Origin: Elgaria multicarinata webbii
Lineage: Eukaryota; Chordata; Lepidosauria; Squamata; Anguidae
DNA: 64,000 bases
Direction: 5' to 3'
NCBI RefSeq assembly: GCF_023053635.1
Contig: NC_086192.1
Location: forward strand, 9,907,001-9,971,000
The position numbers and the translations under genes were made by a program. Numbering within the stretch: the stretch's first letter is position 1; the number at the start of each line of letters is the position of its first letter. Of the stretch, positions 1-12,500 are shown piece by piece. The notes under the pieces are model-generated. The model did not search any database and was not told the DNA's origin. It saw nothing but the letters and a program-made list of their open reading frames with translations.

Positions 1-659
1 ATTGTTTGAAGTCTTACTTTTCCAAAGCTGCCAGTCACCAGTTACATACAAAGGTCTCCCCTTTAAAACAGCCACCCTTTTAAGATAAAAGGTCTGACCC
101 AAACAAAAAGCTCAGTGCCCTTTTAACTGTTAATAGAAATGCAATTCTTTTCAAAAAGTCATGGTTCTCCAATTCCTCCACCACATTCTCCCTCCATTTC
201 CCCCTTCTTTTCTTATGCAGCCCAGGGCAGGTCTTTTAACTGAACAGATATGCTTTAATTGTTCTATTGGAAATACATGCCCTGTGGGCAAAGGAGGATA
301 ACCAAAACCAACACGTATGTATTTTCAAAGGGCTCCATGCAGGCCCTGCTTCTGTAATTTTGTTAGCATAAAGGAAAGAAAAACATCCGTTAAAGGGCAT
401 ATTGTCAACAAACGCTGCACAGGCAACAATGCTCACCCACTGTGCATGATCAAAAGGTAGTAAGAGCAAAGAGTTTACCTATGCCTTTATCATGGCTCTC
501 ACTTTTGTCTCCTTTTCTGAGCTGCAAAGCATACTTTAGAGTCCTTGCCAGAAGCAGCTGGTTTCAACAGAAAGGGCAGAACAAGGTGAGCGAGTAGCAG
601 AAGGATATTCAAGCAAAACATTTTGAAGGGCTGCTCTCTACTTGATTTACCATGAAATC

Positions 660-757
660 TGGGTGAATACCGCAAGTGGTAGAACACACACTTTGCATGC
701 AGAAGGTCCCAGGTTCAATTCCCAGCATCTCCCCGTAGGGGTGGAAAAGCTTGACGG
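660..757 (+). mobile_element. tRNA-derived SINE fragment (5' head)
   Basis: Contains the box A/B-like tRNA region (GTGGTAGA, TTTGCATGCAGAAGGTCCC, GGTTCAATTCCCAGCATCTCC). The same family recurs in the opposite orientation at 13.6-14.7 and 38.2 kb. Confidence 0.7.
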
Positions 758-771
758 ACTAAGGAAGCAGA

Positions 772-1092
772 GCTGTTCACACAATATGCTAACCCACACT
801 CAGTGGTTGAGTGTGGGCTGTTTTGAACCGAGGGTTGTTTATTGAATCTTGAGTTAGCATGTTGTCTGAACGCAGCCAGGGTGGCTTATTAATCATGCAG
901 TGTGGCTTCCTTGAGAACCCATGTTTTGTTGTTGGGCTGTTCAGGGTGGTTAACAAGCCATACTGCATGGTTAATAAGCCAACATGTCTGCCTTCAGATA
1001 ACACACTAACCCATGGTTCAACGAACAACCCATAGTTCAAAACAACTCACACTCAACCACTGAGTGTGGGATTGGCACGTTGCATGAACAGC
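772..1092. mobile_element. MITE-like element with long inverted repeats
   Basis: The left end (CTGTTCACACAATATGC, then CCCACACTCAGTGGTTGAG) is mirrored at the right end (CACTCAACCACTGAGTGTGGG, then TGCATGAACAGC). A second inverted pair lies inside. No coding capacity. Confidence 0.6.
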
Positions 1093-4000
1093 CTCATGAC
1101 TCAGTACTGGACACCTTCCTATGTTCATATGTTCAAATGAAGCAGCAAAGGAAATATGGACTGCTTGTTTGTTCTGCTAGTCCATTATATTCTTCCATGC
1201 CACTTTAGGAAGGGTTCTAGTCACTGATATCTGGAGCTTTGGAATGTTGTCAAATTGTCCACATTTTACATGGGCCACAATATTTTCTGTTTTAAAAACA
1301 AAATGCAACCCATTGTGCAGTTCCATGCAATGTGCAGGGCAAACCCATTTCTCACTGCTTCAGGCAATGCTGCCTGCCTGACAAGGGTACCTGAATGATG
1401 CACACGCTTGCCAACACAAATCTGTTTCATTCGTACTTTGCATTTTAGGTTACGTCAAAGATTACATTTTAGGGATAACCTTACAAGGTAGGGGGCTAAT
1501 TCATACACATTCCCTTTCTTTCTCCGCCCCTGTGCTAACCCTTTACTCCCAACCCTCTCCACCATACTCCGAGGGCTGTGAGCTCACAATATATACACAG
1601 GGAGCTGACTGGATTGTGCCAATAATGTGTAAAGAGTTCCATTAAAAGCTGCCATCCTAAATATCTCAAACTCGATGTGAGTCGTTTAGAAAAGGGGTGG
1701 GCAGACATCAGGCCTGTCAGTTGTACTTTGTTCTTGACTAGAAAACCACAGTCCACCACATCAGAGCCAGGTACAAAATAGAGTCTGGGGATGGAAAGGA
1801 CCTAAGCACAAAACTGCGGTCTGAAGGATAAAAATTACGCATGTGACCTCCATATGCAAGTATAAATAGCCAATGAAATTATAATAGAATAAGGCACCTT
1901 CTTGGACTTGGTGTCCTCCAGATATGCCGCATTCCAGTTCCCATCATTCCCAGCCAGCTTGTCCAATGGAGAGCAACAGGTTGGGGAAAGATGAACTAGG
2001 GATGCCAGCAGCCTAATGTTGCAGGGTGGAGGGACAACTTTTTGTTGTTGCTATTGTGAAATTACTGGGAATCAGAAACATTTGCTGATCTGTTTATCAT
2101 CCAGCAATCTACCAGTAAATCCTAATCTACAATACCTTCCAACTACACCTGATTTAGAACACTTTTAAAAAGTAGGTTATAAAAAGCTGACAATGCATTG
2201 ATTGTACCTTAGGAACAACCAGAAGTGATTTCAATTTCAAGAGTCAAGTTTTGGGCACTAAAACAGCTTTGATGGCTTGGTTTTTAGGGTTTGCATACCC
2301 GAAGAGTTTTACATGGCTTGGTGTTGGGTTTCATCCTCAAAAATCCATCCACCTAATTAAGTGCAGTCTATTTGCCTCTTCTGTGTCCTGTAGTAACAAC
2401 CCAAAATAATCAAGCCCTTTATTTCAGGAGATGATAAAGAAATGGATTATAATTAACTTTTTCATTAGTTCTGAGAGTCACTTTAAACAGGTTTTGAAAT
2501 TTGAGTCTCGTGAACTTTAACATTTTGAGCAGACAACGATGCCAGCTAGTTATGCTGCATATTTCGGTCATATAAGGTGTACTATGCGATGGGTCGGATC
2601 CAGATTTAGGTGCCTACAGCTGGACTTCTCAACAACATTCACTCCATGGCAAGCCCTCCTGCCCGTTGAAAATGCCTCACAGAGGTTTGGGTTACCCTGC
2701 TGAATAGGGTAAGCTGGGGGGAAGGTGGAATCCCCCAAAATTGTGTGGCTGTGCCTTCCCAAAGCGGAGCCCTTCTGTCCACAGAAGGCAGATCCTGGAT
2801 CCAACCCAATACCTGTGAAAGAGGACACTGAACTCAGATCTAGAGAAATGTGTGTGGTGTACAGGAAGACACATGCCTTGAGCAAGTGAAATTTCACTGT
2901 TGAGTTATGAATCCTGGCTTGTTTGGAAGAAAGAAACCAAGAACCTGGATTCAAGTGTCACAATAAGCTAAATGTTTCCTGGTTAGCATTGCCTGCTCAT
3001 GCAAAAGGATAAGTCTTATTATTATGTGTCAATGCAGCCAATTTCTCATATCGTAAACACTAAAAATGTAATGTTTGCATTCCAAAACAAGAACGAGATT
3101 TGGGTGTTAGCTACAGAAACACACACACACACACCACAAGTTCCTATATGAGAAATTGTGTTTTACCAGCATTATGTCTAAATCAGCCTACAGAAATCAG
3201 AGTCCCACATCATCAGCAGATGGCACTTTCTTGGCAAAATCAGGATTTCTTTTTACTTTTCTGGTGCAGTGCATGCAATCCTGCCCATGTTTGTCCTTCA
3301 CTGCAAAATCATCTCCTGCATTTTTTAACCTCATTCTGCCTGCTCTCAGAAGCAGGGCTACCCATAGGATTTTCTGGGTCCAATACCCAAAAACGTGTAC
3401 TCCACACAATGCACACCCTGTTCTGTGGCCTCCTTGACCTCACAAAGACTGCTGTGAATGTTTAAGCAAGTGGAATAAAATTATAGTAAGAGATTGTGAA
3501 AGGGAGGAAAGGCATTGGTACTTTCCTCTTTGTTGATGCCGTACACACAAACACAGGTTTTATGAAGCGCACACAGGGGCCCCTATAAAATTTGGTCTCC
3601 CTACTGGATTCCATATTTACACACCTGTACCTCTGTCGGCCGAGTCAAAAGGATTTTCTTCCTCACCCCAATTTTCAGAACTACAATTTCTGAATGATCA
3701 AGAAAAGCACAGACAAGTTCAGTCCCTCCATAAATGCGCTTGTAATTTCAAATGTCAATTTATCTAATAATTCTTACAGTCAGATTCATGAATGGAAACT
3801 GCGCCAATAAACTACCACTTCAAAGTAGAAACAACCTTCTGCCAAAGGTGATTGTTTAAGAAGTCATGCTTTATAATCCAGGAGCTCATTTAACAGGATA
3901 AAATACTGCATATATAAATATTACAAAGTTGTGGTTGCTAGTTACATAGCCTCTGAGTTGATTCAACAACAACGTTTTTTAAAAAATAATAATTTGTGAT

Positions 4001-4749
4001 TGAACTTGAAGGTTTATTGAAGTTGGGGTTTTGAAATTAGAATTTGCATCTGAAAAGCAACAGTACCCCCTGCTGGCCTCCAAAATTCTTCAAAATGAAA
4101 TTCCACAGCATGACCCATTTCAAATTCTACAAATTCTTTCTGTACACAAATATAATTCATTGCCCATTAAACTGACAAAGCCCTCATCTGATAAGCAAGA
4201 TGATTTTAAAAATAAGTAGAACCATTAAACATCACAGTTTAGTTAATTAGGAGTTACAAGAAATAAGGCGTGATCTAGCAATGAGCACAACATACAGTTT
4301 AAAAAAATGATTTAAATGTTGTGTTAAAACATTTGTCTAATAAGTCCATGATAGATATGGCTGTTTTGGATTGCCTGGGAAAACAGGAATCCCGAGTCCC
4401 TTTCCCTGCATTCAGAGCCATGGAGTTTGCAACAGGGAAACAATGTTGTGAGGATTTTGGTCACGGTTGTAGTTATTAGCTTTTGACTGCTCTGAAATTA
4501 CATAGAGCCTTTAGTTAATAACCATCAGCTCTATGATTTCTAAAGAGTGTAACCACTAAGTTTTTGCAATGGGATTCCTACAATAAAGAAGTCGCATTGA
4601 TTTTGGTGTCCTGGGTCAGATTGCCAGTGTGTGTGCTTTAAGGAATTAACTTCATTCTACAATAATAGTAGACTTACCTGGGAAAGTATGTTACTTCTGG
4701 GACAAGATACTACAACAAAATAGAGATTGCAAGGCAGTATGAATCAAAC

Positions 4750-4988
4750 TGAAGTACTTTGGCCACATAATGAGAAGACAGGATACCCTGGAGAAGAGGC
4801 TGATGCTACGGAAAGCGGAAGGCAAAAGGAAGAGGGGCCGACAAAGGGCAAGATGGAGGGATGATATTCTGGAGGGGACAGACTTGACTTTGGGGGAGCT
4901 AGGGGTGGCAACGGCCGACAGAAAGCTCTGGCGTGGGCTGGTCCATGAAGTCACGAAGAGTCAGAAACAACTGAATGAATAAACAACA
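4750..4988 (+). mobile_element. BovB (RTE) LINE, 5'-truncated 3' end
   Basis: Ends with the BovB-type tail (GTCACGAAGAGTCAGAAAC, CTGAATGAATAAACAACA). It is flanked by an exact 11-bp target duplication, ATGAATCAAAC, at 4739-4749 and 4989-4999. Confidence 0.85.
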
Positions 4989-5157
4989 ATGAATCAAACA
5001 CTCAAAAACACTTGAAAGGAAGTGTCGAAGTTCTTTTTATATCTATTTATGCAGTATTTCACTTCCTTTCCGTTTTTTTTAATGATAAAGGATTAGTTGG
5101 GATAATAGTAAACAAGCATTTCTTGTACAGCCTACACCAACTACATCATTAAAAACC

Positions 5158-5616
5158 CTAAGAACATAAGAGGTGCCCTGCTGGATCAGACCAAGGGTCC
5201 ATCTAGTCCAGCACTCTGTTCACACAGTGGCCAACCAGCCGTCGGCCGGGGACCAATAAGGCAAGACATGGTGCAACAGCACCCTCCCACCCATGTTCCC
5301 CAGCAACTGGTGCACACAGGCTTACTGCCTCGAATACTGGAGATAGCACACAACCATCAGGGCTAGTAGCCATTGACAGCCTTTGCCTCCAGGAATTTAT
5401 CCAACCCCCTTTTAAAGCCATGCAAAATTGGTGGCCATCACTACATCTTGTGGCATAATTTAACTATGTGCTGTGTGAAGAAGTACTTCCTCTTATTTGT
5501 CCTGGATCTCCCACCAATCAGCTTCATGGGATGACCCCGGGTTCTAGTATTATGAGAGACGGAGAAAAAATGTCTCCCTATCAACATTCTCCATACCATG
5601 CATAATTTTGTACATG
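5158..5616 (-). mobile_element. CR1 LINE 3' fragment
   Basis: Reverse orientation. Diagnostic blocks are CTGCTGGATCAGACCAAGGG, CATGTTCCCCAGCAACTGG and TGGTGGCCATCACTACATC. It runs into a hAT-like MITE on its right. Confidence 0.8.
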
Positions 5617-5742
5617 CCTTCCCCAACCAGATGTCCTCCAGATGTTTTGGACTGCAACTCCTATCCTCCGTGGACAACACAGACTGATGCTGTTTGGAGT
5701 TGTAGGCAAAACTTCTGGAGGAGTGCCGTGTTGGGGCAGGCT
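5617..5742. mobile_element. hAT-like palindromic MITE
   Basis: CCTTCCCCAACC with CCAGATGTTTTGGACTGC is mirrored by GGAGTTGTAGGCAAAAC and GTTGGGGCAGG. Diverged member of the family at 27369 and 37048. Confidence 0.6.
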
Positions 5743-7028
5743 ACTTTAGATCATATCTTGATAGCAATTTGTTAGGTTCTGGAATAAAAGCCATCACTAC
5801 CATACATTTAAGCCATTGGACAAAACTGTACAGCTCTACATGGGAAGCAGACGTACACAGCATATTAACTGGAAGCAGTCTTCTGACTTATCCTAGAGCA
5901 ATGCATTCTGTGGAAGGCAGGAGCAGAGTGGTTAAACCACAGTGCTTTCTTTTCTTACTGCAAATGTTAAAGCAATCGAGGAGGAACAGGGTGGCGGGGG
6001 TAGAGGGAAAAGCTAGTTTGGGAGACAGCCATTCATTCCACATTTCTAGCATTCCCAGAATGTCCTGTGTTCCAATCAATATGCCTACAGTGTGTTAAAC
6101 AAAACAGATTTACACAAGTGAGAGTTCAGTAGGTGTGTCATATATTATTAAAAGTTTATACATTGATTTACAGGGCCAGATTTTTCTGCTGACATGCTTT
6201 CAGTGAAGAAGGGGGGGAAATCAATGGAGTTACCTTGGCAGACAATCTGACCCATTTGCATTTAATGGAATTTCAAAATTATTCAGTACTTAAAGAAACA
6301 GCTTTCAATTGGAACACTACTTGAGATCTGAGTAATAAATCTCTTAAAATTGTTTAGAAGGTTCCCTCCTCCCAGCACTTTAAATGGGCTTAAAAACTTA
6401 TAAGATTATTGATTTGGTAATGAAAGGTGGTAGATAAATATATTAAATAAATATGATTCTAGTGAAATGAGTAAGAATATAAGGCAACGTTTTGGACCTT
6501 CCATCAGCTTCCTTTACGTTAAAGGCCATAGGCTGCTTCATTCATGAATCTAACAACACTTTTTCACCCACCATTCAATGACTCAAAGACGAATGTATGT
6601 GTCGTTTCCGCTGAAAACTACCATGCCTGAGCTGACACTAGGTGATATGGAAGTTCTAACTGTGCTTTTAGACCTGTAATAGCTCATTCATACAAACAAC
6701 TCACCACTTGATGCTGCAGTGGATGGCTATGTCCTGACTTCAGATAAATCGTGCCAAGAATAAGCCTGGCCTTCTCCTGGGCTCACACCCTGCCCAATCC
6801 CCTCTCTTCTTTCAGTGTGGGCATGATGAAATTAGAAGCTTCCATTTGGTTAGACTAAGTGCAGCTTGTCATGCTGTCTGAACTCAACAAACTGTGTTTA
6901 AACTTAACTATGGTTTGTTTAAAACAAACCAACTTCAACTTGTGGTTAATGAAGCTGGCTTGTTTCAAGCTAACCATAGTAAAGATTGACCATAGCTTAA
7001 GGTGCAGACATAATGTTAAACTGTAGCT

Positions 7029-7178
7029 ACTATTTATTTATTTATTGCATTTTTATACCGCCCAATAGCTAAAGCTCTCTGGGCGGTTCACAAAAAATTA
7101 AAATTACCTATGTTCACCGCTCTGGAATCTTTTTTTAGATATTGAGCAGTATAGAAATAGTCTAAATAAATAAATGAA
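7029..7178. mobile_element. Two LINE 3' tails, head to head
   Basis: The first is a reverse L2-type tail (TTTTTATACCGCCCAATAGC, CTCTGGGCGGTTCACAAA). A second, forward tail (TCACCGCTCTGGAATC, GCAGTATAGAAATAG) ends in AAATAAATAAA. Confidence 0.6.
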
Positions 7179-9469
7179 ATTGGAAGCAAAAGCTTTTATT
7201 TGCCTCCTTGCAGCCATGCGAGAGGAGGATAGCACAATCCAAGGGGGTCACTAGGCTCATTCCTGCCACAATAAACCACAACTTTTCATGATGCCTAGAT
7301 GTAACCAATGAGTGATAAAGCTGATTCACTCATGCACGCTTAAGAGTTGCAAAAACAGCTGATTATTTTGGGTTCCACACTCACAGAAAAAGTCTTTTCA
7401 AGTATTTGGAATGGTTCCAAAACCGACCTTGAAGAATTTAGCTTCCTAAGAGCCTCAACTTCCATGGTATGAAAAGAACTTCACTGCCCTTATGACTGAG
7501 TTGACATTTCTTGAAAAACTGTGTGACCAATGCTTACTGTCTGCATGGTTTGATTGTCACTTGCCCAAACTGTGGGCTCACATGCTCCCTCTTCATGTGT
7601 TCAGACAAACCAGCAAATTATGGTGTGCCTCAGATAACTGAGGCACATAAGGCAGGGAGCACACAACCTTGTAGGTTCATTCCCACAATGCCAAGCCACG
7701 GCTTACGGCTAACGTCTGAACCACCTCTGTGTTTTGGAAATATGAAACAAAATTTTGGCCAGGAGACACGAAGCAGAGATCTTAAAGGAAATGATTTTGT
7801 CTTTCACTTCAAAGCTTGGAAGAAAGATTGGGCTGTTCTGGAGTCCGAAGGGACAGGGTTTACCCGAAGTCACTACTTGTGAAGCAATTTGGCTGAAGGA
7901 ATCCCTATTGATTTCCCATAACCCTCAACTCCACTGCAGTAGGACACTAACTATAGAAGCAACTTAATTGTGCAGTCACTGATTTTCAGTTAGACACTTA
8001 CAACAGCAAAAAAAGAAAAATCAATACGAGTTGCCCAACTTATTAAGTCATTGTGGCAGCTGAGGTCATTAACTCGCAGCACAGAGAAAAGTAAAAGCAC
8101 TCACTCATGTCAGTAATAATCCATGTTCTGGTTATCTGTCCTTACCACCCTTACGAGAGGCGAGATAGGAAACTTTCCCACAAATAAAGCAGGCCAGCCA
8201 GAGCAGACAGGCAAACTAGGTACCTGCCTGGGGTGCAAAAATGTCTCTATATTTCTTAGCTGTATAGAGTGAGGCGCTGCTGTCCATGAGTGAGGAGTTG
8301 GAGCAATGGCTCTCAGAGAAGTGTTAATGCAACAAAGCCCTGGGAATTGACTGAGGGCTTATATGCATGCTGTCAGCCGCCTCTCCTCCTAGTTTAACAG
8401 TTGCAGCTGGGTCTGCTTTCTCACTATCTGCACCTGGGATTCCCCATCCAATAGATCCTGTGTAGACGCTGCACCAAAGGATCTTCCAGGTCTTCTAAAA
8501 AAAAATACTAAGCCCCACAATTTAGAATCACAATAACATCAAGAACAAACAACACGGATTGATGAAATTGTTCTGTGATTTTGTTTATATTTATAACCAA
8601 CATGACACTTATAAAATACCATTGTATTAATGTCTCTTGTGAATCCACTTTGAATGCAGGAATTGCGGAAAAGGGGTATATAAATAAACCTCATGTAGCA
8701 AAAGCCAGAGAATTCACAACCAGTACTATAGTAGACAATATATTTGCAAAAGCAGCATGGCCATAAGATAATCAGGCTAGCCAAACACCTCTGGAAACAA
8801 GTGTATTTCAACCAAACACTGAAAAAACAAGACCAAAAAAATTGACTACCAAGCGAATTCTGGAGAATAGTTGCCACAGTGAAAAAGCCCTACTCCTTCT
8901 ACAGCCCAGCCTAGCCCCTGCGATACCACATAAGCGGCCCTAAGCACAGAGTAGTGAGGAGAGAATCTCTTATATTTGGAAGCAAAGCGACTTCTCTTTT
9001 CATGATGTACCTAATTTCTTTCAAAATCCTCCATTTTTCCAATGGTCAAACAGGTTTTGCAGGTTTTTCAAACAATACCAAAGCCAGCCAGACCAATTAA
9101 CTCAATGAAAGTGGGATGGGTGCAAACACTACAGAGCAGCAATTTATCTTCCAGAACCATCTTCAAGTCTCAAACTGCAGTTTTAGATCTCTTGGTTCTT
9201 TTGCGTAAATGACACCAGCTCCCTTTGAATGGATCAGGAAAACACACAAAAGGACTAATTTTCACACTGCACAACAACAGAGCATGCCTGACCTCAAAGC
9301 TTCCCAGGACATACCCTGAAGTAAGAGCATCTTAACATGAGAGGAACAAGTGGATGAAGACGGAGAGGCCAATGGGATGCACAGTTCATACAACTGAGCT
9401 TCCATGCTCAGTTCTTATACAGAAACATGACTTCTCTTTACTTTTTGATTCCAGAGCTGCTGTACTTAC

Positions 9470-9595
9470 CGTTTTAAGAGAGAAAGGGAGAGTTTCCCCA
9501 GAAGACACGGTCAATTCTTCCTTTTTCCGCTGCTGATAAACCTCCAAAGCGTCAACGAACTGCACACCTTTGGTCAGCCGGTGTCGTTTCCTCAC
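9470..9595 (-). CDS. BRIP1: BRIP1 exon 6
   Basis: 126 nt (42 codons, phase 0) between TTACAG and GTAAGT. It begins [10 protein letters not shown], matching the IRKRH segment of mammalian BRIP1. The rest ([20 protein letters not shown]) is poorly conserved, as expected for the linker before the next helicase block. Exon 7 is not found in the remaining 9.4 kb. Confidence 0.88.
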
Positions 9596-12500
9596 CTGTA
9601 ACAAACAACAATGGCTTTCAAATTTTCCACATTGAGGGAAACTCATTCCACATTGAGTTGCCTGTTATGGAATCCCTGCAGCACATTGCAAAAGAATCTG
9701 AGGCAGGGGTGCGCAGAAGGTAGGTCTCCAGATGTTTTGGACTTCAACTCCCAGAAGCCTCTGCCAGCAATGCCAATGGTCAGGAATGCTGGGAGTTGAA
9801 GTCTAAAACATTTGGAGATCTACTTTCTGCCCACCCATTGTAAGGGACATAAGAGTTCACATATGAAACAGGCCAGGCCTACTGGCCCTGAATGGTGTCC
9901 TGCTTGAACAGGTAATGTATCTGAGGATAGAGCAAATGGTATACAATTGCATATTGCCTCTAATCCAAGAGCTAGCCTTTATACGTCAGGACTAGTAGCC
10001 ACTGATAGCCTTCTCCTCCAGAAAGTTATCCAATCCCTTTTCAATGCCATCCAAAATGGTGGCTATCACTACATCAAGCGAATTCCATAGTTTAGCTCTG
10101 TGCTGTGTGAAGAAGTCCTTCCTTTTATCTAACCTGAATCTCCCATAGGATGACCCCTGTAGGATTCTAATATTTTGAGAGAGAAACGAAAATGTCTACC
10201 TGTGCACTTTTTCCACACCTTGCATAATTTTGTACACCTCTATCATGTCTCCCCTTACTCTGTTTTTCTAAGCTAAACCATCCCAACTGTTGTAACCTTT
10301 TCCTCATAGTGGTGTTGTTCCAGCCTCTTGATCATTTTAGATGGCCTTTTCTACACTTTTCCAACTTTACAATATCCCTTTTACGTGCAGTGACCAGAAT
10401 TGATTGGAACTGTACCCATTATTCCAAGTGTGGTTGCACCATAGATTTGTATAGCGTGACCACAGTTGGAATATCTAGCTCACCTGTCTAGCTCATTGCC
10501 ATCTGCACCATTGGTCTTCAACTGGTAGGGTGGGACCCTCTACCTAAGGTGGGTTGCAACAACAGCACTAGCACCGCACAAAATACATTGATCCCCAAAT
10601 GCATGTTTTGACTGGAGGAGGATCCATATTTGATAAGCTGAAGACTACTCATCAGCACTGACTCATATTGGCTCCCCACGGCTTCAAAGGAGTCTTTCCT
10701 TACTTGGATTGAAACTGGGACCTTTTGCCTGCAATGCTGAGCTTTGAGGAAGATTGGTAGCCATGGGCTGGTTGGCTTTTAGGAACACTCATCTGCCATT
10801 AATGATCTTCTCAAGGAAGAATTCTTGACCAGCTTCTGAGAGGTCCCCAGAACATAGATCAAAAACCACTGGCTTAAGCTAGTAGGAAAACTGTGGTATT
10901 TCCCCTTCCCTGGTGTTCTCTATACACTTGGGGTGAAAAGGTCACTTGCTTGGAGAAATGGCCAAAATTTAAAAAGCGACCCACAGTATAATTTAGGTTG
11001 CAGCTCAACCCAGCTAATATGATGCACAGATTCATTTTACTGGCAGTAAACTTTGCTCACCTGCTCATCTGTTTCTAGTGAACGAATCCTTTTCCTGTCC
11101 ACTTTGAAATCATCGTCTTCGCCTTCATGTAAAGATGCCTGCTTCTTTGCAGACAGTTTGGAAGCGAGTGTGTGTTTTGAGATGTCCACTGCAAGAGCAA
11201 CACATAAAATAGATGTTATTATGGGAGGGGTTGCTCTTTTAACCTACAAACACCTGATCCACCAGAGCAATATAGTGGAAGTTAAGGGAACAGGCACAAC
11301 CACCTAAGGGGAAATGGACTTTGGAGGAGAGGATATGCTACCTCACATGGGGAGGAAGCAGCCCCAAGGAAATTGTACTACATTTTTACTATAAGTTGCC
11401 TTAGGGAATTTTCAGGATAGGAATCAAATAGAAAAAACTTAAAAGCCAATCATGACATTCAGACCCTTTCTACACCTAAGGATTATCCCAGAAAAATGGA
11501 GGGATCATCCCTGCCTACTCCTGGGATCCCCTTTGTGTCATTTGGATGCACAGGGATGATCCCGGGACAAAAGGCAGGTGTAGAAACGGCCTCAATTACC
11601 CTGATCTAGAAGACTCCTACATGAGCTCTGAGTACAATTCACTACAAGTCAGACAGATCTGTGGTCTCAAATGAGGGTGTAAACAAGCACATTCACACAT
11701 TCACATACAATTATTTTAAAATCTTCCAAAGAGATCTGAAGTGAAGTGGGGGGGCCTACAGGTTACAGGCCTTTACAGTGCCTTTATTGTAAAATTCTTT
11801 CCACAAGCCTCTTATTCTTTTTAGAAAGATGGTAAAGGGTTGGCTGTTTAGATTGCCATTTGCTGCTGAAGATGGACTGATTCCAATTTGTTTGATCTGA
11901 GATTTATTTGGCTGTGATGAATACTCATCTTTGATGGTAATTGCTATTGCATGCTGCTTAATTTATTTTGCAAGCCACTCAGACATTGCATCAGTTTCTA
12001 AGGCAGGAGGAAAGAGAATTAAAATAACAACGTTAACAGGTGTACTATATTTTAAAGTATGAATGAAATAAGTCACAGTGACACAGATGCAATGGGAGCA
12101 AGTTCACATGTAATGATTTAAAGTATACTTCCCCCCCCCCCAAATCATTATAAAAACAACAACAGTTAAGGCCGCAATCCTATGCATGTTTATACAGAAA
12201 AATAGTCTTGCAAGTCCCAGCATTCTCAAGCCAGCAATGGGGAGGGGGCAGTCTAAAGCGGGGAGTGTTTACTGTTGTTACTATGCTGACAAATGAAAAG
12301 AACATCTAATAAACAACATTAAAGGACTGCATTCACATCACACTTAGCCTATGACTGTCCGTAGCACTTTAAAACATGTCATTTCTTATATCGCCTCCCT
12401 GAAACACTCTCCCCTCTTAATGCAACGTCTCTGATCTTTCTCTCTTCGCCTTTCAGCCTTCCCTGAATAATTGTGCTGCCCTGTTAATTTATTCATTATT

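Larger units (their letters stand above)
1..9469 (-). other. BRIP1 intron 6 (partial)
   Basis: No exon-like block is seen. Named repeats are at 660-757, 772-1092, 4750-4988, 5158-5742 and 7029-7178. A degraded hAT-type palindrome may lie at 1909-2000, a MITE-like inverted repeat at 6860-7010 and a LINE tail near 8640-8690. The remainder, including 1100-1900, 2000-4740 and 7180-9350, holds nothing I recognise. Confidence 0.7.
9596..11060 (-). other. BRIP1 intron 5
   Basis: Holds a MITE (9704-9840), a CR1 copy (9985-10475), a possible diverged hAT copy (10512-10650, like 14461-14619) and a SINE remnant (10686-10755). Nothing else recognised. Confidence 0.7.

Noticed and set aside
660-757. tRNA-gene-like sequence
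   Set aside because: It has box A/B-like motifs but no cloverleaf and continues into SINE body; a SINE head, not a tRNA gene.
8539-8877. 112-codon minus-strand frame rich in Cys and Phe
   Set aside because: No homology that I know, no splice context, low-complexity AT-rich DNA near a LINE tail.
1-9400. BRIP1 exon 7 (large exon before helicase motif Ia)
   Set aside because: Searched both strands by eye for its conserved blocks (IYFGTRTHKQI-like) and found none, so it must lie beyond the left edge.
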